DNA from: Vanessa cardui | Lineage: Eukaryota; Arthropoda; Insecta; Lepidoptera; Nymphalidae | Direction: 5' to 3' | Assembly (NCBI RefSeq): GCF_905220365.1 | Contig: NC_061153.1 | Location: 3,988,001 to 4,052,000, forward strand | DNA: 64,000 nucleotides | Part shown: in pieces, positions 8,675-20,110 of the stretch | How the letters are laid out: each line of letters opens with the position of its first letter | Numbering within the stretch: position 1 is the stretch's first letter | Made by a program: the position numbers and the translations under genes | Notes under the pieces: model-generated | Seen by the model: only the letters and a program-made list of their open reading frames with translations | What the model was told of the DNA's origin: nothing | The model's database searches: none

Positions 8675-11452
8675 ATGGTTAACATGAGCAATCTTAAATT
8701 TGGTTTATTCAACCCGGGCTCGCTTGGGTCACATCATGAGGAGTTCATAGTTTTAATGAAGCGTCATAAAGCCGATGTGATAGCCATTAATGAAACTTGG
8801 TTGCGTCCTGGAGAAGATGGCAGAGCCCCTCGTGTCCCAGGTTATCGATTACGTCATATACCGCGACCTACGGAGATACGATTAAGGGGTGGTGGTGTTG
8901 GCTTTTATATAAAATGTGGTATATCTGCGCGTACACTTGCACATCCTGTTGTTCATTTGGTTGAACAAATGTGGATACTCGTTAAATTGAACGGCAGGAC
9001 TATAGTTGTTGGAACAGCTTATCGCCCCCCCTGGTTGAATACGTCCGGTTTTTTTGATGCATTGTCAGAAACTATCAGTGCATTGCCTTATTACGATTCG
9101 TTATATTTATTAGGAGATTTCAACATCGATTATCTTAGAACTCATGAATATCAGAAACAAATCTTGGACACCTTTTTATCGACTCACGGTTTGACACAAC
9201 ATGTCACGAAGCCTACACATTTTACGGCTAACAGTGAAACTTTAATAGATCTCATTTGCTCTAATACAAGGGTTCACAATATTGTAGTAGAACATATTGC
9301 AGAGCTTAGCGGCCATGCATTTGTTTCTTGTGAATTAAATATTAAGAGAATTAAAAGTCCATCAAAGATCTTTATGTTCAGACCGCTAAAAATATTAACA
9401 CAGAATATCTCACAGATACACGTAATTTAGTTAATTGGCAGGACATATGCAAAATCGAGGACATTAATGACATGGTAAGTCAGTTCACTGGTTGCCTATT
9501 ATGGGTATTTGATACTATCGCCCCTATTAAGATGGTCACCATCAAAGATACTAACTACCCTTGGATTACTTATAATATTAAATTATTTATGAGACGTCGA
9601 AATGAAGCTCAAACTCAGGCAAGGTTTTCTAAAAAGGATTCGCATGTAAATTACTATAAAGACCTAAAACGACAAGTGGTACAGGCAATGCATAGCGAGA
9701 AATCTGCTTATTTTAATTTTCATATTAATTCCAATATTAAAAACTCAGTTGAACTTTGGAAACACTTAAATAAAATTATACGTATAAAACAAAAACACAA
9801 CCAAAATATACCAGAACATCTTAATGACCCGACAATGATAAATAACTTCTTCCTTAATGTGCCAAGTAGTGGGGATCACGTTTCAATAGCAACAATGAAT
9901 TATTATGAATCTAACAAGTTTGGCATGGCTGTTTTTACATTATTACCGACTAACGAAGTCGAAATTTTACAAATACTCCGCACGTTGAAGTCTAACGCCA
10001 TAGGTGTGGATGGAATATCGTTGGACATGATTTTGTTGTCGTTAACACGTATTTTACCAGTTATAATTAAAATCTTAAATACATCAATCGTAACGGGCAC
10101 ATTTCCGAACCTTTGGCAGACTGCGATAGTTAAACCCATTCCCAAGAAGGAGAATGTTTGTGAACTCAAGGATCTACAACCTATTAGCATTTTACCCTGC
10201 ATATCCAAAATATTGGAAAGAATCGTATGTAACCAACTGACACGATTCTTAGAGAATAATAATGTTTTACCACTTGTGCAATCTGGATTTCGTAAACATC
10301 ACAGCACTACTACTGCGCTACTGGATGTTACAGACAATGTTCTATGCGGCATGGACGTAGGCGAGGTACTTGTTTTACTAGATTTTTCTCGTGCCTTTGA
10401 TACCATTGATAGAGCTCTGTTCTTGTCCAAATTAAAATATTACGGATTCAGTTGTCAAACTATTAAATGGTTTGCAAGTTATTTAAGTAATCGCGAACAA
10501 ATGGTTGAGGTAGTATGGAAACGGTTCCCGGGTGCTCTCAGACTGTAGCGCGGTTAATACAGGCGTTCCACAAGGCTCTATACTGGGACCGTATATCTTT
10601 GCGCTATATTGTGCCGACATTGTTAACAGCATTAAACACTGCAAATACCACATTTACGCTGATGATATACAAATTTATATATCGTTTAAGCCATCTGAAT
10701 CTAGCGTGGCTATTCAAAAGTTGAATGATGACTTGAGTTATATTACGCAATGGTCAGAATCTCATAATCTCGTACTGAATCCGGACAAAACTAAGTATAT
10801 CATATTAGGAACGAAGAAACAAATCAATCTAATTGGTAACTTAAACCCTAACATACAAATTAAAGGTAAGAAAATCGAGCGCATGAAAGAAGCACGAAAC
10901 TTGGGTTTGTTGATCGATGAGGAATTGAGATTCGAAAAGCACACCATTAATATAGTTCGTAATTGCTTTTACAGATTAAAAGTATTGTATAGGATAAGAG
11001 ATGTTCTTAGTAAAGACATGCGAATTAAACTTTGTGATAGCCTGGTATTGTCTAAACTTAATTATGCTGATGCTGTTATAGGACCCAGACTGCTCGCTCG
11101 CTCAAAAAACCTAATACAACGAGTACAAAATGCATGTCTCAGGTATTGTTTCCACATTCCGCCTCGCGCACATGTATCCCCATACCTTAATACCGCACAG
11201 ATGATTAAGATGGAATACCGAAGGCAATTACATCTTGCTACCCTCCTATTTGGCGTTATTCAAAATAAAGCACCTTTATATGTATACAGTAAGTTGAGTT
11301 GGGCAAAAGAAAGTAACAAAACATATCCCACGAGGGCGTCGTCTTATATGCTTAGCGTGCCTCTTCATCGATCAGCAGCCTTTCGTGGTAGTTTCCGCTA
11401 TGCAGCGACGAAGTGCTGGAACAATCTGCCGCCTCCCCTTCGAAACCATTAA
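8675..11452 (+). pseudogene. C1 ORF2: endonuclease and reverse transcriptase, frameshifted
   Basis: Endonuclease motifs INETWLRPGEDG, YRPPW and GDFNIDY appear at 8675-9430. The RT follows at 9472-10548 (SNAIGVDGIS, LQPISILPCISKILERI, SGFRKHHSTTTAL, LLDFSRAFDTID) and 10532-11452 (GVPQGSILGP, HIYADDIQIYIS, thumb, and the C-terminal WNNLPPPL). Three frames are needed: shifts lie near 9400-9470 and near 10535, and the last about 25 codons seen in C2 are cut by a stop. C3 ORF2 (60556-63390) is the intact relative. As in C3, the usual endonuclease SDH is SGH. Confidence 0.9.
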
Positions 11453-12689
11453 TATATTTCGTTTTAGATACAAATCATATTTACGTAATCTACAGCTTCA
11501 GTCATAATTTGTTTTTTATTATTTATTTATTTATTTATTTTTCTTTTCTTCTTTTAATTTAGTTAACTATTATGCAATTAATAGTACATATAATTGTAGT
11601 ATGCATATAACAAAATGATATATATGTGTAGACCAAGTTGGTTTATATATATATTTTTATCTCGTTATATGAATAATTTATATTATTATAATATAAATAC
11701 TTGTAGTATATATGTTATAGGTATAGTTTAATTTAATATTTATTATAATAATTATTTATCTCTTACCTAAAGGTATGGCTCCGTAGCTTATAGCTCAGAT
11801 TGGTCTAGCAACGCGCTGCTGCAAAGGCTGCTACTTGTTTTCTTGTTTTTTTTTTGTACGACTTCTTCGTGGTCGTACATATTGTGCTGTATGGTTTGAA
11901 TAACAGATAATTATATAATAAAGCATACAATTGAGTTACGTAAGATATAATAATTGGATATTCAACTTACCGTTTTAACAAATTACAACTTTCGGATTAA
12001 GCTCATTAGATTTTATATTATATAGTTATTTGTTTTATTTTGTATTTTATTACGGGAAACAGTAAATAACTGAAAGTAATACGCAATAGAAGGATGAGTG
12101 ACAGCGTCGATACACTGCCGGCGCGCGCGCCTCACTGAGGCGGGAGGCCTCTTAAAACTTACACCTTTAACCGACACCTTGCATTCCTTCCCCCGTCACC
12201 CCCCGAACGATTATTAGCTAATGTAACAAAATTGTCATTAGCTAATGGGTTCATAAAATATGTATGTATTTATATATTTATAGTTATATATTGATATTAT
12301 GTGTATATTGTATGTAAATTCAAATTGTAGTTTTTTTATTTATTTATTTTTTATTAATTTTTTTTTTATTTTTTTTTTATAATATATTATCATATATTGT
12401 CACAGCCCGTCACAACCACACAGGGTACCATTGAAAATAAGCGTTGGGTTCTTGGAACTCAACTTGGAAGCTGAATGGTACACCTTTTAGGACACGTTAA
12501 GCATCATTGTGTTGTTTTGTATTGTTGTTGTTTTTTTTTTTGTATATTAAGTTAGCAAGTAGTTACAGTTAGTTAATATGTTTATATTTTTTTTGTTGTT
12601 TTTTCTTTCCTTGTTTTAAATTTTTATACTTCTTATTCTTTTATTATGTACTGTGTCCTAATAAACATTTCTTTCTTTCTTCTTTCTTT
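11453..12689 (+). other. C1 3' UTR and tail
   Basis: Non-coding, AT-rich. The block around 12405-12485 (CCGTCACAACCACACAGGGTACC and ATTGAAAATAAGCGTTGGG) matches the C3 3' UTR on the minus strand at about 60190-60255, which fixes the homology. A GC-rich patch with GCGCGCGC sits near 12120. The tail is TTTC-rich (12670-12689). Confidence 0.75.
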
Positions 12690-12908
12690 CGTAAAAACTA
12701 ACACGACGTCGTCAGCAAATGCTTGACAAAAGTGTTCCTTTTTCTCCATCTCGTGTAATAGTGGGTCTAGCAAGAGATTCCACAGGATAGGGCCACCTAT
12801 TGACCCTTGCACACATCCTTTGTTTGTGGTTCTTTCCGTCTCTTCCCCAGCGTATCTGAGTCTGACTTTCCTGTTGTCGAGGTAACTATCAAGTAGCCTC
12901 CTGATATT
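12690..12908 (-). pseudogene. T1 ORF2 RT catalytic block
   Basis: Minus reading gives RKVRLRYAGEETERTTNKG, CVQGSIGGPILWNLLLDPLL and a final AFADDVVLV at the C1 junction. This is RT motifs 4-5 of a TRAS-like LINE, with both catalytic Asp residues kept. It is bounded by C1 on the left and by D on the right (TGATATT duplication at 12902-12908). Confidence 0.85.
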
Positions 12909-12925
12909 TATTTATTTATTTAAAC

Positions 12926-13419
12926 TTTATTGCACAACTATTTAACAAAAAATAAATTGAGCAAAAGGCGGGCTTAAAGCTATATAGCCTTATCTACCAG
13001 CCAACCTTAGCACATGCAAGAAAGAGCGTACAGTAGATGCATAAAGCCATCCTTATATTGAATTACATTACACATACATACATATATATATACACATATA
13101 TATATATAAACATACACACACTTACATAAATATATATTATAAATATATACATATAACATACATTTAATGATATACTAATGATAAAGTAACAAAAAGTTAA
13201 CAATAATACTAAAAGTACAGTGTAATAATAACAGCTTAAATAAAATAAAAGGGAACGAAACCAAGAAAGGCGATAAAAGCTAAGACTTATATGTATTTCT
13301 TTAAGAGAAATTGTTTTACCCTACTTTTGAACAGATCTCTAGAAACGCCTGGAGTTAGGCTCGGGTTCCATGATAGGACGCTAATTACTGTCAATAACAG
13401 CATTGTAAATGTGTTTATT
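12926..13419 (-). other. D 3' UTR
   Basis: Non-coding except that about 13300-13385 on the minus strand reads SWNPSLTPGVSRDLFKSRV and QFLLKKYI then stop, like the usual C-terminal tail of CR1-type ORF2. The rest is AT-rich with (TA)n and (CA)n-like patches around 13080-13150. GTTGTGCAATAAAGTTTAAA precedes the tail. Confidence 0.5.
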
Positions 13420-13569
13420 TGAAAAGAGCAACTATGCGAGTTTCTTGCCGTTTCTTCTCGCTAGAAGCTGCTTTCCGAAACGGTGGTAGTATTTGATTAT
13501 TGACGATTCAAAAACGCTTCATTGTGAAGTTTACTTGAATAAAAATTGATTTGATTTGATTTGATTTGC
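13420..13569 (+). repeat. Possible nested 3'-tail fragment with (ATTTG)n end
   Basis: A plus-strand segment ends TTGAATAAAAATTGATTTG followed by tandem ATTTG units (about 13547-13569). It separates the D coding end (NPLANQ at 13571) from the RT tail seen at 13300-13385. A simple-repeat 3' end suggests a separate LINE or SINE tail inserted in D. Boundaries and family are uncertain. Confidence 0.4.
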
Positions 13570-13570
13570 A

Positions 13571-16241
13571 AGTGGATTATAAACAAGAGAGTGTAGAATA
13601 CATAGTATCCTTAAATGCCTACGATCTTTAATAGGTAGCCAATTAAGCATTAACCGATATGAAGAAATGTGCTCAAATTTACGGAGGCCATATATAAATC
13701 GTATGCAGGTGTTATGCAATCTTTCGAGTTTACTTAAAAGTGTTACATTAAGATCGGGGTAACATGCATCACCATAATATATAATTGGTAAGAACAGACC
13801 ATTTGCCAGTTGGATTTTTGATTTAATAGGCAAAAAGTTTTTAAAGCGTATGATGGAGTGTAGCGTGGCATAAAACTTGCGCGAAACCTCATTAACTTGG
13901 TCAGACCATTTCAACGAGTTATCGATTAAAACACCCAAATCTTTAACCTTAGATGAAATAGGTATAACAGTTTTATTAAATAGTAAATCAGGGTGGTAGG
14001 CTTTGAATGCTGCTATGAATGCTGCCTAGGGCTCCCAATAATAATAGCTTGGCATTTTGATGGGTTAACACTAATTCCATAATTTTTTGACCAAGAGGCA
14101 ATACGAGAGAGATCGTTATTAAGGGCGGAAATAGTGTCAACCAGGTGGTCTACGCTGCACTGTTTATAAAGCTGCAAGTCGTCGGCATAAAGATGGTACT
14201 GGCATGAAAGAATTGAGGAAATAGAGTTAATAAATAATAAAAATAGTAGTGGAGAAAGAATACCGCCTTGAGGAACACCAGCAGCAACATCGCACCAGTC
14301 CGATCTATCGGTTCCAACACAAGTTGCTTGCTTGCGTCCCCGAAGATAAGAAGAAAACCACTGGAGAGCGATGTCTGAGATGTTTATGCGAGATATAAGA
14401 GAGAGTAATAAGTCATGATCGACAGCATTAAACGCGTTACTAAAATCGATGACTATGACAATCGTCACAGTCTTGTTTTCCATACCCTCTCTAATATCCT
14501 CGGTAACTTTAATTAGTGCAGTAGTAGTGCTATGGCAATGGCGAAAACCAGACTGAAGTGGATTTAATAGGTCGCAGGACAACAGATATTCAGATAATTG
14601 AAAGTGGACAATGGATTCCAAAATTTTTGAGAGAAAAGGAAGGATGGAAATAGGACGATAATGGGAAGGCGTAGAGGGATTTGGAATCTTAGCTAGTGGT
14701 AGAACTAGGGCTTTTCGCCACAGTTCGTGAAAAGTACCAGTGCGTAAGGAAAAATTAATAATGTGGGTTATTAAAGGTAATAATGTTTCTAAAATGTGTA
14801 AAATCATCGTGCGACCTATCTCATCACATCCAATTGCTTTAGATTTAATTGCCATAATACGTTTCCGAACGTCAGCATCACTCACCAGGGTGAAAGAAAA
14901 TGAAGTGAATCTTTGAAAGAGTATCGAGTTTAATATTGTCATCGTAAACAGGAGGAGACTGGAAGTGGCGATTAAGACTATTAATGTCAATAGAAATATT
15001 GTTGGAAGAGTTGGAATTTTTGCCGATGCCAATAGACTTCAGAAATTTTAATGTGTCTGAAGGAGACGAGTTACAAATTTTATCAGAGATGTATCGGCGT
15101 TTATAAGTTCTGCACATCTGGTTACACCTATTTCTTGCAGCCTTATAGACAGACCAGTTAAGTTCTGTACGGTCAGACTTAAATTTACGAAATGCACGAT
15201 CCCTTTTTGCCATGGCATTCCGGATATCACTGTTTATCCAAGGCGCAGACCCTCGGTTTTTAATTTTTACTAAACGCAAGGGAGCATTCATGTCGTATAG
15301 ATTAATTAAATTAGAGCAAAGAAAGTCCAGCTTATCGTCGATCGTATCCAATTCATATATCAGATCCCAATTAATTTTAGTAGCATCTGTCTCTAATTTA
15401 TTAAGACTAAGGTTGGAAAAATTTCTTAAGGATGCAGTTTGAACTGTAGGCTTAGGACTTTTAATGCTATAGGATACGTAAACTAAGTCGTGTTGAGAAA
15501 AAGCAGGAGCAGAAAGTTGGCCATATTTAACAACACGTTTAACGTCAGAACAGAGTATAAGATCTATGAGAGAATCTGAAGTTAAGGTGTGATGTGTTGA
15601 AGATAGCTGTAGAATTTCAATGTTCACTGAATTAACTATGGAGCGCAATTTAGTCGCTCGAGTGTCATTCTTCATCAAACACGTGTTGAAATCACCTATA
15701 ATTAAAAGTTCATTGAAGTTGGATAAAAGATTCTCGAAAATGTCTTCTAGTGTTGAGAAATAGTCCTGGGAGGGCAATATACTACACCCAGGACTATTTT
15801 CCTTCCACAAGCAATTTCCAAAAAAAGAAATTCAGGGGAAGGGTTAGAAGAAGAAGAAGACTGGCAGATGATTTTATAGCTAAATTGACTTTTTAAATAA
15901 ATGGCGACACCACCACCTCTCCTCCCAACACGATCGTTTCATACTAATACAAAACCAGGAATGGGAAAACACGCTGAAGAAAGTGAAGGTTTTAACCATG
16001 TTTCAGAAATTAAGAGAGCATGAATACAGTTAAGATTAAAAGAACTTAATAGGTCCGTGTAATGACTAGGCACACTTTGAGCATTAATATGGCAAACATT
16101 AATTTTTTTATCTAAACCACAAAATTCGGCGGTTAGAGTATCCCCTAAAGTTATCAAACTGTAATTGTTATTACTATGAGAGCTATTAAACGATTCATCC
16201 CCAGATTCAGCTGAGTAATAAGAGTCGTCGTTTGACATCAT
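13571..16241 (-). pseudogene. D ORF2: endonuclease and reverse transcriptase
   Basis: Pieces in order on the minus strand are 16241-15939 (INVCHINAQSVPSHY, LISETWLKPS; start of endonuclease), 15810-14878 (IGDFNTCL, LSAPAFSQHDLVYVS, then linker), 15032-14013 (NPSTPSHYRPISILPFLSKI, SGFRHCHSTTTAL, VIDFSNAFNAVD, GVPQGGILSPLLF, HLYADDLQLY) and 13938-13571 (thumb: GVLIDNSLKWSDQVNEVS). YADD and the endonuclease E and D-x-N residues are present. The coding is split over at least four frames (near 15940, 15800, 15000 and 13980), so no protein is made. The pattern fits CR1/L2-group LINEs and differs from family C. Confidence 0.85.
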
Positions 16242-17106
16242 ATTATGTTGTGTATTTGTATTTACTTTAAAAATATATGTAGTAATAATAACAGAAAAAA
16301 ATAAATAATTAAATAAATATATGTAATATAAATAGCAAAAACTGCTGGACTTGGCACTTCAACAAAAGCATTACAGCAAAAGCACATGAACTTATACAAA
16401 CTATAACTAATGAATTCTACAACTATTGTCTAAAGACAAAAAAAAGCAAACAACACAAATGTAGTAAAATTAAAAAAAAAATAATAATAAAGCCATGCAA
16501 CTAAACTATTCACAATTTACAAGTAAAAAAAAACATTACAAAAAACATGGAATAAAAAAAAAGGACAATACGTGAGTGGCTGTACTACAAAAATCAGAAA
16601 AATTCTAAAGATATACGTATGTATCTATTATTATGTAAGAAAAAAAAAAGGAATTTATATCTAGATATATACGTAAATATCTAATAGATAATTGTTAAAA
16701 TATGTTTGAGTTGTCAGTGTTGTTACTCAAATGTAGATATATAACAAGGATGGCTCAAAAGACCAGAATCCAAGTTAAGGTTGTCATATTGACGTACGCT
16801 TGTCAAACTTATTTTAAATCAAATTGAAATATTTATCTCCTAAGGTAGTTTGTAAAAAAACATATATAGTAAAATAGCATATATAAAAGTGATTCGTTAA
16901 GCATTACAAACACGCAAAATCATATAAAGTACGTAGTTGGTTATAAAAAACAAAAAAAAATATATAATAGAATCATCGACAACTAACATTAATAAGCACA
17001 ATAACAAACAATTCACAAAGCACACAGTTCATTACAAAACCAAAAGAAAATAAAAATATTGAAACAAGAAGATAAAGACAAAAAAAAAGGCTAACCTTAC
17101 AGCTTT
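16242..17106 (-). other. D ORF1-ORF2 spacer
   Basis: About 860 bases of A-rich, low-complexity sequence with no recognisable gene, bounded by the ORF1 remnant and ORF2 of D. Confidence 0.55.
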
Positions 17107-17330
17107 TTACATTTTTACATTTCTACGAGTGACAATACTCGAAGTAGGACTGACCTTCTTGGAGCGTTCAGGTGGCCTATCTGATGGAGCTTTGTTGCTA
17201 GAATCACTGTCTGATGCCGTCATTTTATTAGCAGTTCCCTTCTCAGGAACTGATGAGTTACCACATTTAGGGAACTTTTTGATTAAATCGTCCAAGGTTT
17301 CTCTGTTAAAGAGTCGTTTTCTATCATCGT
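17107..17330 (-). pseudogene. D ORF1 remnant
   Basis: A 62-codon frame at 17295-17107 begins MDDLIKKFPKCGNSSVPEKG and is followed by Ser/Lys-rich sequence. It sits at the 5' edge of D where ORF1 is expected. No zinc finger or coiled coil is visible, so it is either a truncated ORF1 or chance. Nothing firm on function. Confidence 0.3.
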
Positions 17331-17950
17331 TGATATTGACCGGTACTTTTTCCTCAGCGAGACGAATTCTGATTGCTGGCCACTATGCGCTGTCGAAGGC
17401 TCCCTCTATATCCAGTGACACCAGGGTGACAAGCTTTTTGAGCTTAATCATCCCTCTGATATGGTGTATCAGGGTATAGAGGGCGTCTTCGGTGCTCTTC
17501 TGGGGCATGAATCCGAACTGGCGAGTACTGAAACGCAGTATAAGCTGCCATTTAATCCTCGCTACTACCATCTTTTCCAGGACCTTCCCCAAAACTGGCA
17601 GCAGGCCTATAGGTCTATAGGATTTGGGGTTCGTGTAGTCAGTCTTGCCCGGTTTTTTTCAATGCCACTACTGTGGCTTCCTTCCAGATGTCCGGGAAGT
17701 ATTCTATTTCTAGGCATTTGTTGTACAGGGCAAGAAATACGTCCGGGTCCTTGTGTATAGCTCGACAACATATGTCCGCGGTAAAACCATCCGCCCCTGG
17801 AGCCTTCTTTGGATTCAATCCTCCTGTCGCGGTCTTTAGTTCCAGCATAATAAACGGCGGGTCGTGATGCTCAGCATCCTGCCTGTCGTTTATTCGCTCT
17901 GCCGCCTCTCTGGTGCGATGATGGTGGACATTGTCTGCGCTAGCGAGATC
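17331..17950 (-). pseudogene. T1 ORF2 RT fingers/palm
   Basis: Minus frames give NPKKAPGADGFTADICC, PVLGKVLEKMVVARIKW, STRQFGFMPQKSTEDALYT and LVSLDIEGAFDSA followed by a stop where T2 has Trp (WWPAI). A frame break lies at about 17620-17660 before SYRPIGLL. Left edge is D, right edge an RTE tail. Catalytic motif A (SLDIEGAFD) is intact. Confidence 0.88.
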
Positions 17951-18196
17951 TTTTTTTTTTCCATCACCCATAGACAATGACGCTGTAAGAAATATTAACT
18001 ATTCCTTACATCGTCAATGTGCCATCAACCTTGGGAACTAAGTTGTTATGTCCCTTGTGCCTGCAGTTACACTGGCTCACTCACCCTTCAAACCGGGACA
18101 CAACAATACTGAGTACTGTTATTCGGCGGTAGAATAACTGATGAGTGGGTGGTACCTACCCAGACGGGCTTGCACAAAGCCCTACCACCAAGTAAC
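17951..18196 (-). mobile_element. RTE-like 3' tail, prematurely polyadenylated
   Basis: Poly(T) at 17951-17960 (poly(A) in element sense), then a block ending CCTACCCAGACGGG and CACAAAGCCCTACCACC. It matches the longer copy at 40181-40479 but lacks about 60 bases at the 3' end, the poly(A) following GGTGATGG directly. It splits T1 between GCGAGATC and ATCTTCGGGG; ATCT on both sides may be the target duplication. It carries no ORF. Confidence 0.75.
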
Positions 18197-18988
18197 AAAA
18201 TCTTCGGGGTAAAACGTCTCAGCTAGCAAGTCAGCTGACTCTTTGGTGCTTAAGTGTGCTCCGTCTTTGGTTAGGGTCAAGTCTTCTTGTCTCTTGGTGG
18301 TTTTTCCTATAATCCTATAGATGCCATCCCATACTCCTTCCCTATCCTGTTTTTCGCAAAACTGCTTCCAACTTTGTATTTGGGCTTTCTTGGCTTGGCA
18401 CTCATATTCTTCTTTCTTTTTCAGGTACTCTTCGACTACATGCTCTCTTCGCGATTTCGCGGCATTCTTGATCCTGCGTCTGTATCTCACCACCATCTTC
18501 TTGAGTTGGGCTAACTCCTCACTCCACCACGGGATGGTAAGTACTATTTTGTTGTTCTTTAAGGGTATACTTTTGTTACAAGCTGTCGTTATTGCCTGCA
18601 TATACATTTTTATTAGATGTTTGAGGTCCTCTTTGTTGTCTATGTTTTTTATATTTATTGAACTAACTTGATTTCCTATTTTTATTTGTGCTAATGTTTC
18701 AACAAAGAGGTTCCAGTTGGCTTTTTTTGTATTGTAGATCCTTGTGGTTCTTTCTATTTTTATACCCTTACTTCTCTGTAGCTTGATGTTAAATAAAATA
18801 GTGTTGTGGTCGGAGCTGGTGGTGGTTTGGTCTACCGTCCAATCTTCTATTAGTTCCAGCAGGTCAAGTGAGCATGCGGTTATATCCACTATACTGGTGA
18901 ACCTTCTGTTCCCTCGTATAGTGTCGAACGTGGGTGTGTTCTCTACGTTGAGTACCTGTAGTTCGGACTCTTCCAGGGTCCCGGACAT
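18197..18988 (-). pseudogene. T1 ORF2 endonuclease end and linker
   Basis: The 268-codon frame carries TTTSSDHNTILFNI, the SDH block that ends the APE-like endonuclease, then a long basic linker (IPWWSEELAQLKKMVVRYRR and YLKKKEEYECQAKKAQ). It runs to the RTE insertion; the first bases of the open frame at 18182 belong to the inserted tail. T2 repeats the linker at 35578-35961. Confidence 0.85.
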
Positions 18989-19492
18989 TTATTCTCCCCT
19001 GTGGTCCTCTATGGTGCTGCCCCACCAAGTGCTCTTTGCGTTACAGTCTCCTCCTATCAGTAGTTTATTGGGGCCCAGCTCCTCTCTGATGTTCTTTATT
19101 TGGTCCAAGTATGGCCCTCTGGGCTGATCCGGTTCGAAGTAAAAGGACACCGCTACGATTTCCCAGGCGCTGGTTCGGATCCTTACTACAAAAATATTGT
19201 TGTTAGTAAGTTTCGGGCACTGGATGACATCCAGATCGTCGTCGAAGACGACTATGGCTGCCTTCACAGTCCCATCTCCTACGACTGCGCTTTGGAAGAC
19301 TCTTGCACCACGGTATTCCTTCATTCTTCTCACGCCGCCCACATATGGCTCCTGGACCAACGCAATTGCGATTTTGTGATCACTGACCTCAATCAGGAGT
19401 TCGTTGGTTGCCAGTTCCTTACGCTGGAGGTTAGCTTGGGCGACTGCGTATTTCCTGGTGAGGTTGCCTACCCTGGAACGGCTGGGGACCAC
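18989..19492 (-). pseudogene. T1 ORF2 endonuclease N-terminus
   Basis: The frame reads KYAVAQANLQRKELATNELL, ALVQEPYVGG (catalytic Glu), FYFEPD and LLIGGDCNAKSTWWGS (Asp-x-Asn), the R1-clade apurinic-like endonuclease that nicks the target site. A stop at about 18989 separates it from the SDH part. The open frame has GTG, not ATG, at its start, three bases beyond the ORF1 stop, so an ORF2 start codon is missing or mutated here. Confidence 0.85.
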
Positions 19493-19493
19493 C

Positions 19494-19785
19494 TTAGCAA
19501 TAGGCTATCTTCGCCCTTGCTAGTGCCTCCCAACTTCTTCGTACAGGGCACTGGTCGCTGAACGCGTTGTGCTCAACGTCTTCCAGTTTCGCACTGGTGC
19601 AGTTTATGCAGCGTGGTGCTGCTCCGGCTATCCAGTTGGGGCATTTTTCTTTTAAGTGCAGTCTACCACAGTGACAACACCTCGGCTCGATTTGTTTGCA
19701 AAATCGCCTCCCATGTCCGTAGCCCAGGCACATGGAGCATTGCACTAGTGGTGACTGATCCGACGCTCTTATTTTCTACATATCT
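19494..19785 (-). pseudogene. T1 ORF1 C-terminus with CCHC knuckles
   Basis: Three Cys-rich knuckles are visible: CSMCLGYGHGRRFC, CCHCGRLHLKEKC and CINCTSAKLEDVEHNAFSDQC, the Gag-like RNA-binding end of R1-clade ORF1. The frame stops at 19494, just before ORF2. The upstream part is separated by the SINE at 19799-20110. Confidence 0.85.
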
Positions 19786-19798
19786 ATGTGCACTTTTG

Positions 19799-20110
19799 TG
19801 AGCTGAGATGGCCCAGTGGTTAGAACGCGTGCATCTTAACCGATGATTGCGGGTTCAAACCCAGGCAAGCACCACTATATATATGTGCTTAATTGTGTTT
19901 ATAATTCATCTCGTGCTCGGCGGTGAAGGAAAACATCGTGAGGAAACCTGCATGTGTCTAATTTCATCGAAATTCTGTCACATGTGCATTCCACCAACCC
20001 GCATTGGAACAGCGTGGTGGAATATGTTCCAATCTCTCTCCTTAATGGAAGAGCAGGCCTTATCTCAGCAGTGGGAAATTTACAGGCTGTTACTTTTTTA
20101 CTTTACTTTT
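19799..20110 (+). mobile_element. tRNA-derived SINE, Metulj-like
   Basis: Box A TGGCCCAGTGG (about 19809) and box B GGTTCAAACCC (about 19852) form an internal Pol III promoter. A body follows with CTCGGCGGTGAAGGAAAAC, and the 3' part includes CAGCAGTGGGAAATTTACAG. I associate this sequence with the abundant butterfly SINE type called Metulj in Heliconius; that is from memory. The 13-base flanks ATGTGCACTTTTG (19786-19798) and ATGTGCAATTTTG (20111-20123) differ at one base, a clear target duplication. It interrupts T1 ORF1. Confidence 0.88.

Larger units (their letters stand above)
7323..12689 (+). mobile_element. CR1/jockey-group LINE C1, 5'-truncated
   Basis: The element begins abruptly in ORF1 (GATTATAGATGG = IIDG), compared with the full ORF1 of C2. 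It carries ORF2 and a 1.2-kb 3' UTR, and ends in a TTTC-rich tail. CGTAAA occurs on both sides (7317-7322 and 12690-12695) as a target-site duplication; T2 shows the undisturbed site at about 34636. The 3' terminal phrase CCTAATAAACATTTCTT matches the 3' end of C3 at about 59900. C1 interrupts T1 in its RT. Confidence 0.9.
12909..17330 (-). mobile_element. CR1/L2-like LINE D, degenerate
   Basis: Inserted in T1 with a 7-bp target duplication TGATATT (12902-12908 and 17331-17337); T2 at 34853-34860 shows the empty site. In element sense (minus) it starts near 17330, carries a short ORF1 remnant, an AT-rich spacer, an ORF2 with endonuclease and RT, and ends in a 3' UTR with an (AAATA)n tail at 12909-12925. 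Its 3' part may hold a second insertion at about 13420-13569. Several frameshifts make it inactive. Confidence 0.85.

Noticed and set aside
19799..19870. tRNA gene
   Set aside because: Boxes A and B are good, but the sequence continues into a SINE body with a 13-base target duplication; no intact cloverleaf with anticodon arm was apparent.
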